Source: Chaenocephalus aceratus
Taxonomy: Eukaryota > Chordata > Actinopteri > Perciformes > Channichthyidae
Assembly: GCA_023974075.1 (NCBI GenBank)
Contig: CM043789.1
Coordinates: 33,226,659 to 33,290,658, forward strand
Length of the DNA stretch: 64,000 bases
Direction: 5' to 3'
Within the stretch, counting starts at the first letter, position 1; each line of letters opens with the position of its first letter. The position numbers were made by a program, and so were the translations under genes. This document shows, one piece after another, positions 14,548 through 26,887 of the stretch. The notes below the pieces were generated by a model that made no database searches, was not told the DNA's origin, and saw only the letters and a program-made list of their open reading frames with translations.

Positions 14548-14688
14548 ATCTTGGTGAACTCTGTGAATCCCAGCCGTCCAGCGGTGCTCTACGAGAAGGT
14601 GACTGTGAGCAAGGCAGGAAATCCCTTACTGAGAGACATGCTGTTCAGCCCGGACCAGCAGCACATCTACACGCTGACCGACAAACAG
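14548..14688 (+). CDS. plxna1: Plexin-A exon: end of Sema domain
   Basis: 141 bp, exactly 47 codons, phase 0 at both ends. It follows a cttttag acceptor and precedes a gtgagc donor. The product starts Ile-Leu-Val-Asn and contains RPAVLYEKV and LLRDMLFSPD, ending with YTLTDKQ. In class A plexins this pattern (AVLYE, a short linker, LRDM-FSPD, then Y-(T/S)-(D/E)-(K/R)-Q) is the last beta-propeller blade of the Sema domain, just before the RVPVESC start of PSI-1. The Sema domain binds class 3 or class 6 semaphorins outside the cell. The next exon continues directly with VVRVPVESC, as expected. The preceding Sema exons are outside the window. Family is certain; paralog A1 is my best match from recalled family sequences. 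Confidence 0.93.
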
Positions 14689-14990
14689 GTGAGCTCAGTG
14701 TTTGAGATGCACACTTTGAAGCACGCAAAAAACGCCACAATGCGTACATAGAATACAGCAGTAGTTGCATGTTTGTACCCAATGACTGCATAACAAGTGG
14801 AACATGTGATTTATGAATTTCTTACATGAGGGAGGCACACACAGTATGTGTGTTGTAATGGTGGGTGTATGTATGTAGCCATCATTAGCTTTCATATCCA
14901 TTGTGCCTCAACACAGCACCAACCACAGGTGCAGGACTAACAAGGCCTAGTTATCACATAGGGCTCCATTTATATATAATATGTTGGTGG

Positions 14991-14994
<4 letters not shown>

Positions 14995-15053
<59 letters not shown>
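14995..15053. repeat. (AC)n microsatellite
   Basis: 59 bp of pure AC starting 306 bp after the exon donor at 14688. A shorter TG array of opposite orientation follows at 15122-15146. Confidence 0.97.
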
Positions 15054-15056
<3 letters not shown>

Positions 15057-15121
15057 CATCATGGTTCACTTATAATCAAGACATTACCCACACAGACATA
15101 CATGGTGTGTTATAGGTCACA

Positions 15122-15146
15122 TGTGGTGTGTGTGTGTGTGTGTGTG
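15122..15146. repeat. Short (TG)n microsatellite
   Basis: About 25 bp of TG with one GG interruption, 68 bp downstream of the AC array and complementary to it. Confidence 0.9.
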
Positions 15147-16689
15147 CCCGTGGTCATTACCAGCCACACTGCTGGTGAGAGTTTGTGTCTACTTTGATGG
15201 GGGAGTTGGTGACGGGGGAGGAAGGCGAGGCGGAGGAGAGCGTGTCGCATCACTGTTGCTCCGAGGCCCAGCTGCTCCCCTTGTTTTTCTGTCTCATTAG
15301 TGAGCTGAGTGAAGGAAGCAGAGATGGAGGGAGGAGGGGAGAAAGGAACGTGGGTTTGTACATGAATGCGAATATGTCCGTATTTAATAGATCTAAAATG
15401 AGCTTTGGGGGAAAGATGGTCGGATTAAAAAGGGTGAGGGATGTGTCTGAGGTCTGGTTTGTGAAAGTGTTCCAGGCAAGGCGAGTCAATTGTGTAGCTG
15501 GCTTAACCAAAGCCTGGCCAGAAAATTAAATCTTCTTTCCTCTTTTCCCTATTTCTTTTACAAACGCCGCTGGTCCGTGACTGGAGCTGCTGTAATTAAA
15601 TTGCTAATCTGTAATATTTTAGTCATATTCGAAAATAAACTACTTCCCAAGAAAGGACAGGGTGATGTTTGAAATACCAATATGATACCGGAGTTTCCGT
15701 AACACAATTATAAAAAAATCGTATAAGTAAGTGCCAAGTGACTCCTGTCCTTATAAGTCATTAAACCTGTCAATGTGAAGAACAGCAGAGAATAAATGCA
15801 ATTGTAATCGATTGTGGTGTTTTGAAAGTGTGATTTACACATGCGACAAAAAACCCAGTTATTATTATTATTTTTAATCCCAAATACTGAATCATAAAAA
15901 CACAGAAGTGTATGTCTTATGCTATACATTTGAACAGTTAATACAGCACTGCAAGACTGGATAAGGTTTTCATGAGTTTTCAGTTCAGTCAATGTCATCC
16001 TCTTGAATTTTACATAATCAATAATACTTTATGGTTGCATCTCCATGTACATCAGTACGTGGCTTTAGTATTCACTTTTAAATAGCATTACACTAAGGTT
16101 ACTTGCCTTGTGTTGTCCACAAAATGTCACTTTATTTAAAATAAGTATAAAGTCAATTGTGACTTCTGAAGACTGCTAATGTAGTGCTCACTATAGGTTT
16201 CAGACAGTGGAGTAGCCGATATGTGGAGATGAAAGTGGAGGTATTCACAGTTTGGTGTAAGAGTGTCCTTGTGACTTTGCCGTCTGCTCCACTTTATCTT
16301 GGCAGCTAGAGCCTTTAGGAGCAAAGGACACACACACACACCCTCAACTGTTAACACTCAAGCATGTTCCGTCTCTATCAACCTCCCATAATGCCCTTTT
16401 CTTCAAACTTCCCCCCCTTCACGTTCACACGCACTCTCCCTCTTACACACATTCACCTTCATCTCGCTGTGTGTTTGATCCCCATTAATGGTTAGCAGGC
16501 TCGGGTTAAGCAGAGCGGGGGGCTGCGGTTGCCAGACCTCCTAGCTAAACCCTCGTTCCAGCGCTAATGACTAGAGGGGGCAATTCCCTTCTCTCGCCCT
16601 CCGTCCTACCCTCATCTTTATCCCTCTGCCCTCCATCTATCCCGCCTGGCCCCCCCCATCCCTACTTTTATAAATCCATGCCTAGACTG

Positions 16690-16690
<1 letters not shown>

Positions 16691-16737
<47 letters not shown>
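16691..16737. repeat. (CA)n microsatellite
   Basis: 47 bp of pure CA repeat, first of four CA/GT blocks within 750 bp. Confidence 0.97.
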
Positions 16738-16740
<3 letters not shown>

Positions 16741-16866
16741 CCCATTTTCCATCTAAGCCCAAATTGAGTCTTCCCATCTCAACTGCCTTTTACTGAATCC
16801 CATTCCCATGTTTTTTAATGATCTCTCACTATTGCTTGCTGTGTCCCTCTTTTCTCCACCCTCTCT

Positions 16867-16917
16867 CACACACACACAAACACACACACACACACAAACA
16901 CACACACAAACACACAC
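16867..16917. repeat. Interrupted (CA)n microsatellite
   Basis: CA repeat with three CAAA interruptions (cacacaaacacac), about 51 bp. Confidence 0.93.
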
Positions 16918-17009
16918 TTGGTCTGTTTCTTAAAGCAGGCAGAGATGGAAAATGGTGTAATTGATGGCGGTAGGAGACTGGTTTTGAGCTGTATCTGGGT
17001 TCAACCGTA

Positions 17010-17010
<1 letters not shown>

Positions 17011-17085
<75 letters not shown>
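17011..17085. repeat. (CA)n microsatellite, 75 bp
   Basis: Pure CA repeat facing a 241-bp GT array that starts 85 bp downstream, forming a large imperfect inverted repeat. Confidence 0.97.
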
Positions 17086-17086
<1 letters not shown>

Positions 17087-17170
17087 AGTAAGATGCATGA
17101 GGAATGCAACCATCTTCCCCTTTCCCAATTTTCTCATGAAATAGACACACAGCATGACTTTTCATCCCGC

Positions 17171-17178
17171 TGTGGTGT

Positions 17179-17266
<88 letters not shown>

Positions 17267-17274
17267 TGTGTGTG

Positions 17275-17340
<66 letters not shown>

Positions 17341-17362
17341 TTGTGTGTGTGGTGGTGTGTGT

Positions 17363-17411
<49 letters not shown>
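17171..17411. repeat. (TG)n microsatellite with interruptions, 241 bp
   Basis: TG repeat with GG and TT interruptions clustered at both ends (for example tgtggtgtgg, gtgttgtgtg). The purest block is in the middle. It is complementary in orientation to the CA array at 17011-17085. Confidence 0.97.
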
Positions 17412-17412
<1 letters not shown>

Positions 17413-17864
17413 TAGCTGCTGCCTGCTGCGGGGGTTCCTCAGACTAAGCCAAGCACATTGAGGTGTCACTGGACATGGTCACTGAATGCGTAGCCCACAC
17501 GACAATCCTCTCTTCTGCCCCTTTCTCACGAATGAAGGGCCCGGCAGCGAGTCAGAGTTAGGGGCGAGGCCAGTGATTTATGACTCGCTCTGATGCCAGC
17601 TTAAATTCATCACTGTCATTATTATCAATGGAGGTTATGACAGCAGGAGAGGACGGCCTGCTGTTTGTGTGTGTGTATTTAAATGTGTGTGTTATTGCAG
17701 GAAATTTGGATAATTTATATTCTGTCTGTAGCTCACGTTATTGTGGGCTTATTTCTATCACGTTTGCACATCTGACTGTGTGTGTAATCCACACATGTTT
17801 AAGTCTGCACCAGCTGACTGATTTTTTTTAACAAATTCATTAAGTCACCTCCAAGCTTTATTCT

Positions 17865-17866
<2 letters not shown>

Positions 17867-17938
<72 letters not shown>
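17867..17938. repeat. (AC)n microsatellite with one interruption
   Basis: 72 bp of AC with a single CC interruption (acaccacac) near 17914. Confidence 0.96.
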
Positions 17939-18895
17939 TTTCCTATCTCCTAACGGTGTCATTATCAACATGAAGAAATACATCGAAATCGGTTTTAGTA
18001 ACTTAGGTGCCAATTATTGGCCAAAGTAATTTTATTTTCACAATAAAGTACTTCACTTGGAACAATGTCACCCTCAGTCAACACTGACTTTTTGAGCATT
18101 TCTTGTTTGTGCAAAAAACTGCCACAGTAGGAAATCATCACAAGGTGTCTTGGCTCAGTCGAGACTTCCCATCATCAAATCATTTCTTCTTTTGTTTCGT
18201 AGCCAAAAAGATAGAAAGTTCTGACAGAATTTGATGCCACAGCTGCCATTCTTGCTCATTTTGTACCCGTCTTGCAGTGTCATACACACACGGACACGCA
18301 CATCCTTGTTTCTTTGATGGCAGCCATGCATATGATAGCGGTATGGAGTGTGGGTGCTGGCTAATTGCTGAACGCATGAATATTCATCTCCTCTGGTGTG
18401 GGAAAGGGGGACATCTCAGAAACACACGAGCAGGACTTGGAGGGCTTGATAAAGAGGAGAGAAATTATGTATTCTGTGTATGGATGAGGCAAACTTGTTG
18501 TTTTAGTGGGTGAGTGTGTGTGCACGTGTGAGCATATAAAGCATGTATGCCACTTTTGCATTTAATTTAGGTGATGTTTCACGTGTTCAAATCAACCACA
18601 TCTGCCTGTCTTGGACACAAACTCAGCACCCACACATTTATTTGTGTTTGAGAGTGTATGTGTGGGCTAACATCATTGTCTGACTTTCCATTCATCATCT
18701 GAAAGAGATTTCCCCGTCCACATTTCACGGAGACTCTCATCCCTCCAAGGAATCTGTATTCATGCTCACAAATTCAGAGTTCTTGAGTTCTGTGAGTTCC
18801 TACAATAGCAAACAATACTCTGCATTGTGTTGTTGGCTCTCTCAACAAGGCCTCATCAAGTAATATCTTACCCATAGGGTTTTGTCAAACATCAA

Positions 18896-18897
<2 letters not shown>

Positions 18898-18935
<38 letters not shown>
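18898..18935. repeat. (GT)n microsatellite
   Basis: 38 bp of pure GT repeat. Confidence 0.95.
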
Positions 18936-18937
<2 letters not shown>

Positions 18938-19729
18938 ACATAACTGGTTCACTGCCAATCTCGTTAGCAAACACATTAGCACAGACTGACATCAACACAC
19001 ATAACAAGCAGCTGGTTGTATCAATCAAGACTGACATTTTAGTGAACTGGATACAGCTAATCAGTCAGTTCTAAGCAGCTCAAAGATTAATTTTCCATAA
19101 TTTATCAAACTCCGGCCTGCTGAAGTTAACAAGTGTATAATGCAGCGTTTGAACATAATCAGCCATTGTTGGCTGACACTTTGTTTCATCATTTAGATCG
19201 TACGTGTAACTGTGAGGGAATGTGATTTGCATTAAATGCCTGAAGTTTCATACATTTAAAAAAAAATATATTTGTCATTCTTGTTTAGCTACTGATCCCA
19301 CTAAGCGTCCAACCTGCTCATTAAGATGTATAAGCATGACTCTAGTTCATCTTTTCCACACACCGGCTTGACAGTGTAAATCTTGAATGAGCTCTTGCGT
19401 GTCCTGCACACACTCGCACACACACACTCACATACTGTGAGCAAGGAGGTGGTCATTGTTATGTAAATGTTAATAGACCTGGTGCAGCGAAGCGAAGACG
19501 GGAGTACAGTGATGAGAAGGGAGAAGGGAGAAGTGGGGGTGGCGGTGTAGCCATGTAGGTATATGGCACTCAATTACAAGAGTTCACACCATTAAAGCAC
19601 CTTCCTCAGCACAGGACTGACATACTGACCTAACATACACATTGATGTAGATTCCTACATTTATAAACCTTTTGTCCTTTCTTCGTAAAAGCAATACACT
19701 TCTACAGAACATTCACTTTAGGTATAAAG

Positions 19730-20376
19730 AGCCGCGTTCACACTGCGGTACTTTTCCCACAAAGGTTCATGCGAACTTAGTTCATGATCGCGTTCACACC
19801 AAAAAGAGCCGGTACTAAAATTAGTTCATGCGAACCTTTTTTAAAGAGCGGCTCTTTTGTGAGAAAAGAGCTGTATTTCTGATTGGCTGGGCGGATTGCA
19901 AACCACGCCCCGTAAAACTCCCAAAAAGTTTTGTGAAGCGGCCATTTTATTATCCTAGCATTAGCATTAGCATTAGCCCAGCGCAGAAACGCAGAGAGAC
20001 TAACTTATGGCAACACAAAATAAAACATGGGAGCGGTGGAGATGAGGAGGTGTCGGCGTTCTGGCGATTTACTCTTAAGGCTTCAGTAGAAGCTGCAGGG
20101 AGTCCCAGCAGCTTCTACTGAAGCCAGTCCCCAACTCCGGGGACTTCCGGCCGGGGACTTTGGGCGGCAGTATACGCCGTGAAGTGGGTTGCGGCCTGCC
20201 AGTAAACCCAAAGCAGAAGAAGAAGAAGTGACGTCAGCGGCTCATTTGCCTAATCCTCCCCCAGGGACTTTTTCCGGTGTGAACGCGATCTGTACTAGTT
20301 CATGCGAACTCTTTAGTTCGCATGAACTAAGTTCGCATGAACCTTTGTGGGAAAAGTACCGCAGTGTGAATGCGCC
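19730..20376. mobile_element. MITE-like element with about 50-bp terminal inverted repeats
   Basis: The left end reads ttcacactgcggtacttttc and continues through cccacaaaggttcatgcgaac. The right end (about 20319-20370) is its reverse complement, nearly base for base over roughly 50 positions. The outermost 6-7 bases pair imperfectly (agccgcg against aggcgca), so the exact ends and target duplication are uncertain. A short internal frame reads GDEEVSAFW near 20036-20062, which resembles the W-(S/T)-D-E-E-V-x-A-(F/L) core of Myb/SANT-like proteins encoded by some fish DNA transposons. No full transposase is present. It also contains a perfect internal hairpin (20079-20125) and a GCATTA tandem near 19958-19977. 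Non-autonomous; superfamily undetermined. Confidence 0.85.
20079..20125. repeat. Perfect 18-bp inverted repeat (hairpin) inside the MITE
   Basis: Arms ggcttcagtagaagctgc (20079-20096) and its exact reverse complement (20108-20125) are separated by an 11-base loop. It lies centrally in the element and is independent of the terminal repeats. Confidence 0.92.
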
Positions 20377-23300
20377 TATTAGTAAGAGAGATAAAAAAAG
20401 AGGAAGAATGAAAGCGTAGAGAAAAGTGAGGCTAATTCCAAAACAGTGGCAGATATATTCCATCATCATTTCTAGAGAGTGATAGTGTCCATTTATTTTA
20501 ATTTCTCAAGCTTCACTTCCTTCCTCTCTCTATTTCACTTAATTGTGTTCCCCGCCTTTTCTCTCACTTCCCTCTTTCCGTTGTATCATTCTCACTTGTC
20601 GTTGATTGAATGTGTGCGTGCCCCATCAGAAAAGTGTGCTCAGACACTTGTCTTTGGCGTGATACTATCAGTCCTAATGGAAGTCTAGCTGTCACTAGAT
20701 AGCTCTGTCTTTCTCTCATCTCTCTCTGTTTTACTCCGACATCTTTTCCCAAAGGATGCTGTGATAGAGCGGACTGATAGGGTTAGAAAAGAGGGTGAGA
20801 TGGATAGGGAGGTTAATGGTTTCTCTCTCCCTCCATCTACCCCTCCTCCCCTTTCTTCTCAATCACAATCAATCGGCAGTACAATCGGTGCTCCTGTTGC
20901 TTGACACTGATTGGGGCGCAAGCGTGGGCTCTGACTGATTGTCATTGGATCAGGCCAATCAGAAGCTAGTATGACCTGCAGAGCATCTACATGTTACTGT
21001 ATTCAGTCTTGTGCCTTAACCACCAGTTGGTTTAACAGTGTTGCTCATGCCTGACAGCGCTGGGAATGGTTTGGGATTTTCGTGAAATGATTTCTTAAAT
21101 GCACAGCAGGCCTCGCCAGACTCAGTTAGGAAGTATGAGGATTTGCAATTGACTTGTTGCAATATTTAAAAAGCTCGTTTTAAGCTCCCTCAAAGTGATT
21201 TCAAAGGACAACATGCATACAGTATTAGCATATTATTCTTTCCACATCACTATACACGTACCAGGCATGACTTCCACACAGTGACTCCTGTGAGAGAAAA
21301 TAAAGAAAAGCAGCATTGTCTCCTGCTTTTCCCTCTTTCTCTCTTCTTCTTCTCTGTGGCTGTGTATATGGTGGTGGGTCACCTGGAAGTGCTAATGGAA
21401 ATGCCAGCTGTGTGGCTCCTCACTCCTTACCAAGTCCATTTACTAAAGTGACAGAGTCATTTACCAGGCCGCCGGCCTCTCCCATCCTCACTTAATTAGA
21501 AGACCCCTAGGCCTGTCTACCTTAGCTGGTCACATTTACCTCTTTCTCTCCCTCTGTCTCTCTCTACAGTCTCATTGTTCCTATTCTTTGTTTTCTCTGC
21601 GGTTCTTCAATCTCTGCCTCGTGCTTTGTCTCTGTCGAAGTTTTCTTTTACTGCTCTTTCTCATTCTGCTTTTTCAGTCTCTCTCTCAAGGGACACAGTA
21701 TTATGGACAAATGGCCACACAAAGAGTGAGAGTGTATTGACCAATAGCTGAGATTAGCTCTCTGAAAGAGTTAATGGATATGTCTATCTGATGAGTGATG
21801 AGGCTTTGTATTTTCACTCTTTAAAGTTTTGTTTGTCTTTTTTATCCACAGTTGTTTGAGTCTTTATTCTGTTTGTGTGGTCAGTCCCAGCTTCTGCAGT
21901 AATTTTGGATATCCTGTTATTTATTTTCAAAAAAGAAACCAATTATTTGGTCTTGTGAAGTTCATTTTCAAGGTTGGTTTTGCTTCAGCTTTTGGAGACA
22001 TTTTGCTCGGATGTTGGGAGAATGCTTTTCTAAAGTTTCGCTACAGTTTGTATCAAGGTGCCACTATATTATTTTTAAGGAGCTCAGAAAGGACACACTG
22101 AGAAGGCACTCCAGATGCAATGCAGGCTTGTGGTGTATACATTGTGTGTCTCTGTGCACTGTGCACCTCATAGAAGTCAAAAGGAATTTGAGTTGACAAC
22201 TTTATTGGCCTTGAACTCACGATATGTGCACACGCAAAGGACAGATAAATAAGCTGTTTGAACAGCCTCTCGCTGGGTTTACGGGGATGGAGTATAAAAG
22301 AAGAGATCAAAACAGTATTTCAGAAGAGGAAAAACAATGGAGCAGATGAATAATTACACCCAGTGCAGGAGAAAGAGGATAAATAAAAAATATGAAATTG
22401 AAAAAAAAGGTGATTGGGAGGGAAAAATGGCTGACAAAACACAATATGAGAGATAAAGGTAGCATGGGGGGCAGTAGGCGCACATAACACTGCAGCGAGT
22501 GAGAAAACAAGAGATTACAGCCATCACAGTGGGCACCATTTTCCTTCTACTGTGACACATAAAGACCTAATTCACTAAAACAGTTCCGCAGCAAACAATT
22601 TGAGTTGACCACAATGGCCATATCTGTCAATAACATCTCTGCAGTGTAACAGCGATTTGCTATAAGGGCACCGTTCAGCCAATTTAATGTGACAGCAGAT
22701 TATTTTCCGATGGAACAACATGATATGATTGCTGCTCCTCACTTTTCTTTTCTCTTACGACACAACCTTTACCCGTCCTCCCTCCCTTTGCCGGTCCTTC
22801 GGCACCTCGCCTTTCTTTTCGTTGCCCGGCTTCCCGAGTCTTGTTTGCCTTGCTGCTTAACTCCAATCAGTCAACACATTGAGCTCCTAGCCAGTCATTG
22901 ATCTCCTAAGCCCCTTACAATCCAGTCAATGCACACATGGTAACCCAGGCTTTGATACAACCCCCCCTGAGCACGTATTCCAGCTCTGGGAGGACTAGGT
23001 ATTTTACACAGACATCATGGTGAGAGACATGTTTTCACACTATGCCTAAAAGGAGAGCCGGACCACGACTAGGGGTGGGTCTGACTCCCATTTCTAGTGA
23101 TCGAATTGTAGGCCTGACACACCGATGCCAAAGCAGCAGGTGGCAATGAAAATGAATGAAAGTCTCAGGACAGTATTGACCGCCAAAACACAGTCCAGTT
23201 GTATGTTGTTACATATAGATTTCTTTTCATCCACAAAGCTGTTCTCTGCCAGCGCAGATTAAAGCATTTGAAGCTGCGAGATGATTTGATGAGTTGAGAT

Positions 23301-25859
23301 TGGTTAATGTTAGTTTGCAGAGACAAAGCGATGGTGGGACCATGACAGGGGGTAACCTCCTCCTCTCGCTGTCTGCCCTTTCGGTCAGTGAGTGGTTAAG
23401 TGACATTTTAGTTTTAATTAGACTCTTTCTTTCAATTTCTCAACCGCAGCTAGTTATAATTACAGAGTTAGGCTCGGATGAAAGGAGAGGAGTCATAAAA
23501 GAGCCACACGTTTATGTGATTTCTCCAAATCACCCTCTGGAATCTGCACACGTGACGTTTCCCCCTCCAATACTGAGCTGTTGGATAAGTACTATATGAC
23601 GTTATGTTTGAAAGGCAGGAGGTTCAATGGTAGTTGTTCAATGAGGCACATGCTTTGCTTATTTATGATGCAGAGTCTTGTGCAGAAATCTAAAAATAAC
23701 TGAAAATAAACAGACTTCTTCCTCTCGGCTCCCAGACAGTGCAAAGAAGAGGTTCTGGTTGACATCTCCACTACGCCCCCCTCCTCTTTTACTCTACTAT
23801 ATACTCCCTGTATTTGAATGTTGAAAAAGAAGCCGCAACGAGGCTGTTCCTTTTATGTCTGTAGATTTATCAGCCAATGAAAAGCCGTGCTGAAAGCTTT
23901 ACAAGTCCATTGGGTTTTTGGGGGTGACCGTCGCAAAGCCTGTTAGCTGGACGTTTAAAAGCAGGTGATGGCGCTCTGTAAAAAGAGATTGGAGAGGAAA
24001 GGTGGAAAGTTTATTGCAGAAAGGAGATTGAGGGTATGGTCAGGGTACACGGCGGACAAAACAGGGAGAGAGCGAGGAAGGAGAATTGAGTTACAGCGCT
24101 GGATGCTATTGTAAATAAGGAGATGGCAAGAGAGGGGAGATGGCGGCCTTGGTTTATAAGGTCATTTAAAGGAGTAATGTGGCACACTGTGGGGAATTGG
24201 CTTTCATTAAAAGAGCCATCGAGGGAGATGGAGAGGGGAAAACGGCAAGGGAGTATGTATGTGTGTGCGTCTGTGGGTAAGCACTGTTCCCCATACAAAC
24301 GCAGGCACACATTTTTTTGGATCTACATGTGGTTTATACAAGTACATTCCCGGTACCCATAAAGCATTTAATATCCCCACTGGGAAAAACAACCATCATA
24401 GCCAGCCACCACATCAACAGCTGTATGCCACTCCCACTGACTAAAGCCCGTAGTGACTTCACTACTACCAGAACGGACACAATGGTGAACAATAGACCAT
24501 ATCTATCATACACGGGGCAGTGATAAGGGGTATGCTCGCTCACCAAGTACCCTTAGTGTTGGCATGATTTATGTGGACCATTGTCCTGAATCAGAGTCAT
24601 AATGATTTATGAAGAGAAGAGGGGGCATCGGTTCGCAAAGGACATGATGTGATAACATAAGGAATTCTTGCTCCTTCTTTCCCTTTTTTTTTGTTAAATC
24701 ATAAACTCTTTGAAGGACACCCTGTGATGAGTTATTCTCCGAGGTGTCCAATCACATATCCTCAACGATAGCCCACTTCCCCTCATCCACCCATCCATTA
24801 TCTGCTCATTCATTCACACTCATTTTTCGCCTCCGTATCCTTTTATTATCCCAGACACACCAATCCCTTGTTCCATCCTTCTTTCCGCTCTCCTTTCAGA
24901 CGAAAACTATACTCACACTCGTTGTGACAATGACGCATAGGAGCCGTCTGCCACCATATCCCATCTACTCAGCACAATGTCCTCGCCCATTCGCCCCGTG
25001 TGTGTCTTCCATTACACCTCTCTTTCCCTCTTCTCATCCATCCAGCCAGCTCTTCCAGTAGATGACCGCTTCCCTCTCTTCCCTCTGGTCGCTACCGTTG
25101 CTCATTTGCATCATCTCATCTGTCTTTTTGTCTCTGGGCAGCAAGCCAACTAGAAAGCTACTGTACCGAGGTCTGTAGAGTGACTGAATGGGATGCTTAG
25201 AGAAGGATGAATCTTTGAAAATGGTGAGGCGGAGAAAGAAGCAGAAGGAGCATAGGAGTAATCGAAATAACCAACTGTATAGTGGGGGAAACGGGAGAAA
25301 AGGGGGCTTATTGGCACACAGCGTCGAGTGTTTTTGTCTGTCTGCCCTCCGCTAGAGCAGTATTGTTCCATCAAAAAGCCCACAGCCAGTCTGATACAAG
25401 ACATTTCAGAGAATAAATGAGTTCCACTCTGTCATATCTGTCTCCTATCTGTGTTGTACTTAAAGCTCACGGAGGAATCCCGGCCCAGTTTAATATTTCA
25501 GAGCTGCGTTCCTTTGTCTGCCTGGGTTCCATGCTGCAGTTAACCAGCTTTATCTCTTACCCAAGGCCTCTGCTCTCTCCTGCTATACATTTGTCCCCCC
25601 CTCTACCGCCATACATCTCTCTGTCTCTAAACCTCTCATCCCTACCTCATAAAGGGATATATAGAAAGTCAACCCCCACTGGGCCAGTCACTACTTAAGT
25701 CCCCACATACCACTTGGATGGGGCTCTCATGTTAAAATCTGTGTGTGTGTCCACGCTATAATAGCGTTACCCAAGGGTAGGGTTGTTAACTGCTGTTACT
25801 TACTGACCAGCCGGCCTACTCTCAGCTGCATGATTTAAAACAAGCCTGTTGTTGCAATT

Positions 25860-25900
25860 ACACACACACACACACACCACACCACACACACACACACACC
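25860..25900. repeat. Interrupted (CA)n microsatellite
   Basis: About 41 bp of CA with two CC interruptions. Confidence 0.93.
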
Positions 25901-26084
25901 ATGAAACAGAGATCAAGCGACTCATCGACTTGGGGCCCGTCAGTAAAGAAAAGTTGAGTGCGGCGCTGACACTCAGCACATGTGCACACACACGTGCAAA
26001 AACAAAGCTCCTTATCTAACGTGCACAAGCATTCTGCGCATATGCTAGCAATCTGTCTGTCTCACACTTAAGACACCGTCAAGT

Positions 26085-26087
<3 letters not shown>

Positions 26088-26119
<32 letters not shown>
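26088..26119. repeat. (AC)n microsatellite
   Basis: 32 bp of pure AC. It is one of four CA arrays between 25860 and 26413, all in the same orientation. Confidence 0.95.
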
Positions 26120-26124
<5 letters not shown>

Positions 26125-26267
26125 GAGACCCATTGGTGCCATGTTGTGAACTGTCTGTCATCACCTATGAGCAGGAGTCGAGGGTAACTTAAACACTTGA
26201 TCTTGTTTCTTAGGCAACATCTGCAGCCTATCACCAAGCTCGAACATTCAGTATAGCTGTGCATGAC

Positions 26268-26304
26268 GCACGCACGCACGCACACACACACACACACACA
26301 CACA
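26268..26304. repeat. Compound (CGCA)n(CA)n microsatellite
   Basis: CGCA tetranucleotides pass into pure CA and then a short ATAT. Confidence 0.92.
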
Positions 26305-26376
26305 TATATGCACTAAGGTCTTGTTGTGCAGGCTCTGTACAGACACTTGATCCGAGTTGTGCCTCTTATACATGTG

Positions 26377-26378
<2 letters not shown>

Positions 26379-26413
<35 letters not shown>
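26379..26413. repeat. (CA)n microsatellite
   Basis: 35 bp of pure CA, about 470 bp before the exon at 26888. Confidence 0.95.
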
Positions 26414-26416
<3 letters not shown>

Positions 26417-26831
26417 TACTGCAGGTCTGTCCGTCTGCTCCTCTGCCTCCCATTGGTTTTTGAGGTCACCTGTCAATCACAGCACAGTTGCCACTGCCAC
26501 CTGTCAGGTGTACCAGCATGCATTGCAAGCACTCCTCTGTACACGCTTCACTGGAGGCTGTCACACACCGCTGGACTGGAATCTCTCACCAGAACACACA
26601 CATGCACAAACTGACACACACACGCACATACACTTACACTAGTCGCAAACCCTTTCCACAGATTAGCTCTCTTTCAATCTTAGGAATGTGCACACTGACA
26701 CTAACACACTCTGTTTGCTGAATTGTATCAGTCTGATAAGCTGTCAAATGCTCATCTCCATCCAGCCGCGTATACGGTACTGTTCATTTTACGAGTTTGA
26801 TTACATCAACGATACTAATTATTTCTTCATC

Positions 26832-26887
26832 ACCTCCCTCTTTCTCTCTCTCTCACCCTTTCTCTCTTTCTCTCTCTCTCCCCCTAG
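26832..26887 (+). promoter_or_regulatory. Splice acceptor with unusually long polypyrimidine tract
   Basis: A CT/TTTCTC-rich tract of about 50 bases leads directly into ccccctag before the exon. Its length and near-complete lack of purines predict a strong acceptor at the end of the 12.2-kb intron. Confidence 0.8.

Larger units (their letters stand above)
14689..26887 (+). other. plxna1: Intron, 12.2 kb
   Basis: Spans the gtgagc donor at 14689 to the cag-type acceptor at 26885-26887. It contains many CA/GT arrays, one MITE (19730-20376) and a dense pyrimidine tract (about 26832-26884) directly before the acceptor. No other coding exon or RNA gene was recognised. Low-repeat stretches without evident genes include about 17460-17860, 18000-18890 and 22900-25700. 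Confidence 0.85.
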
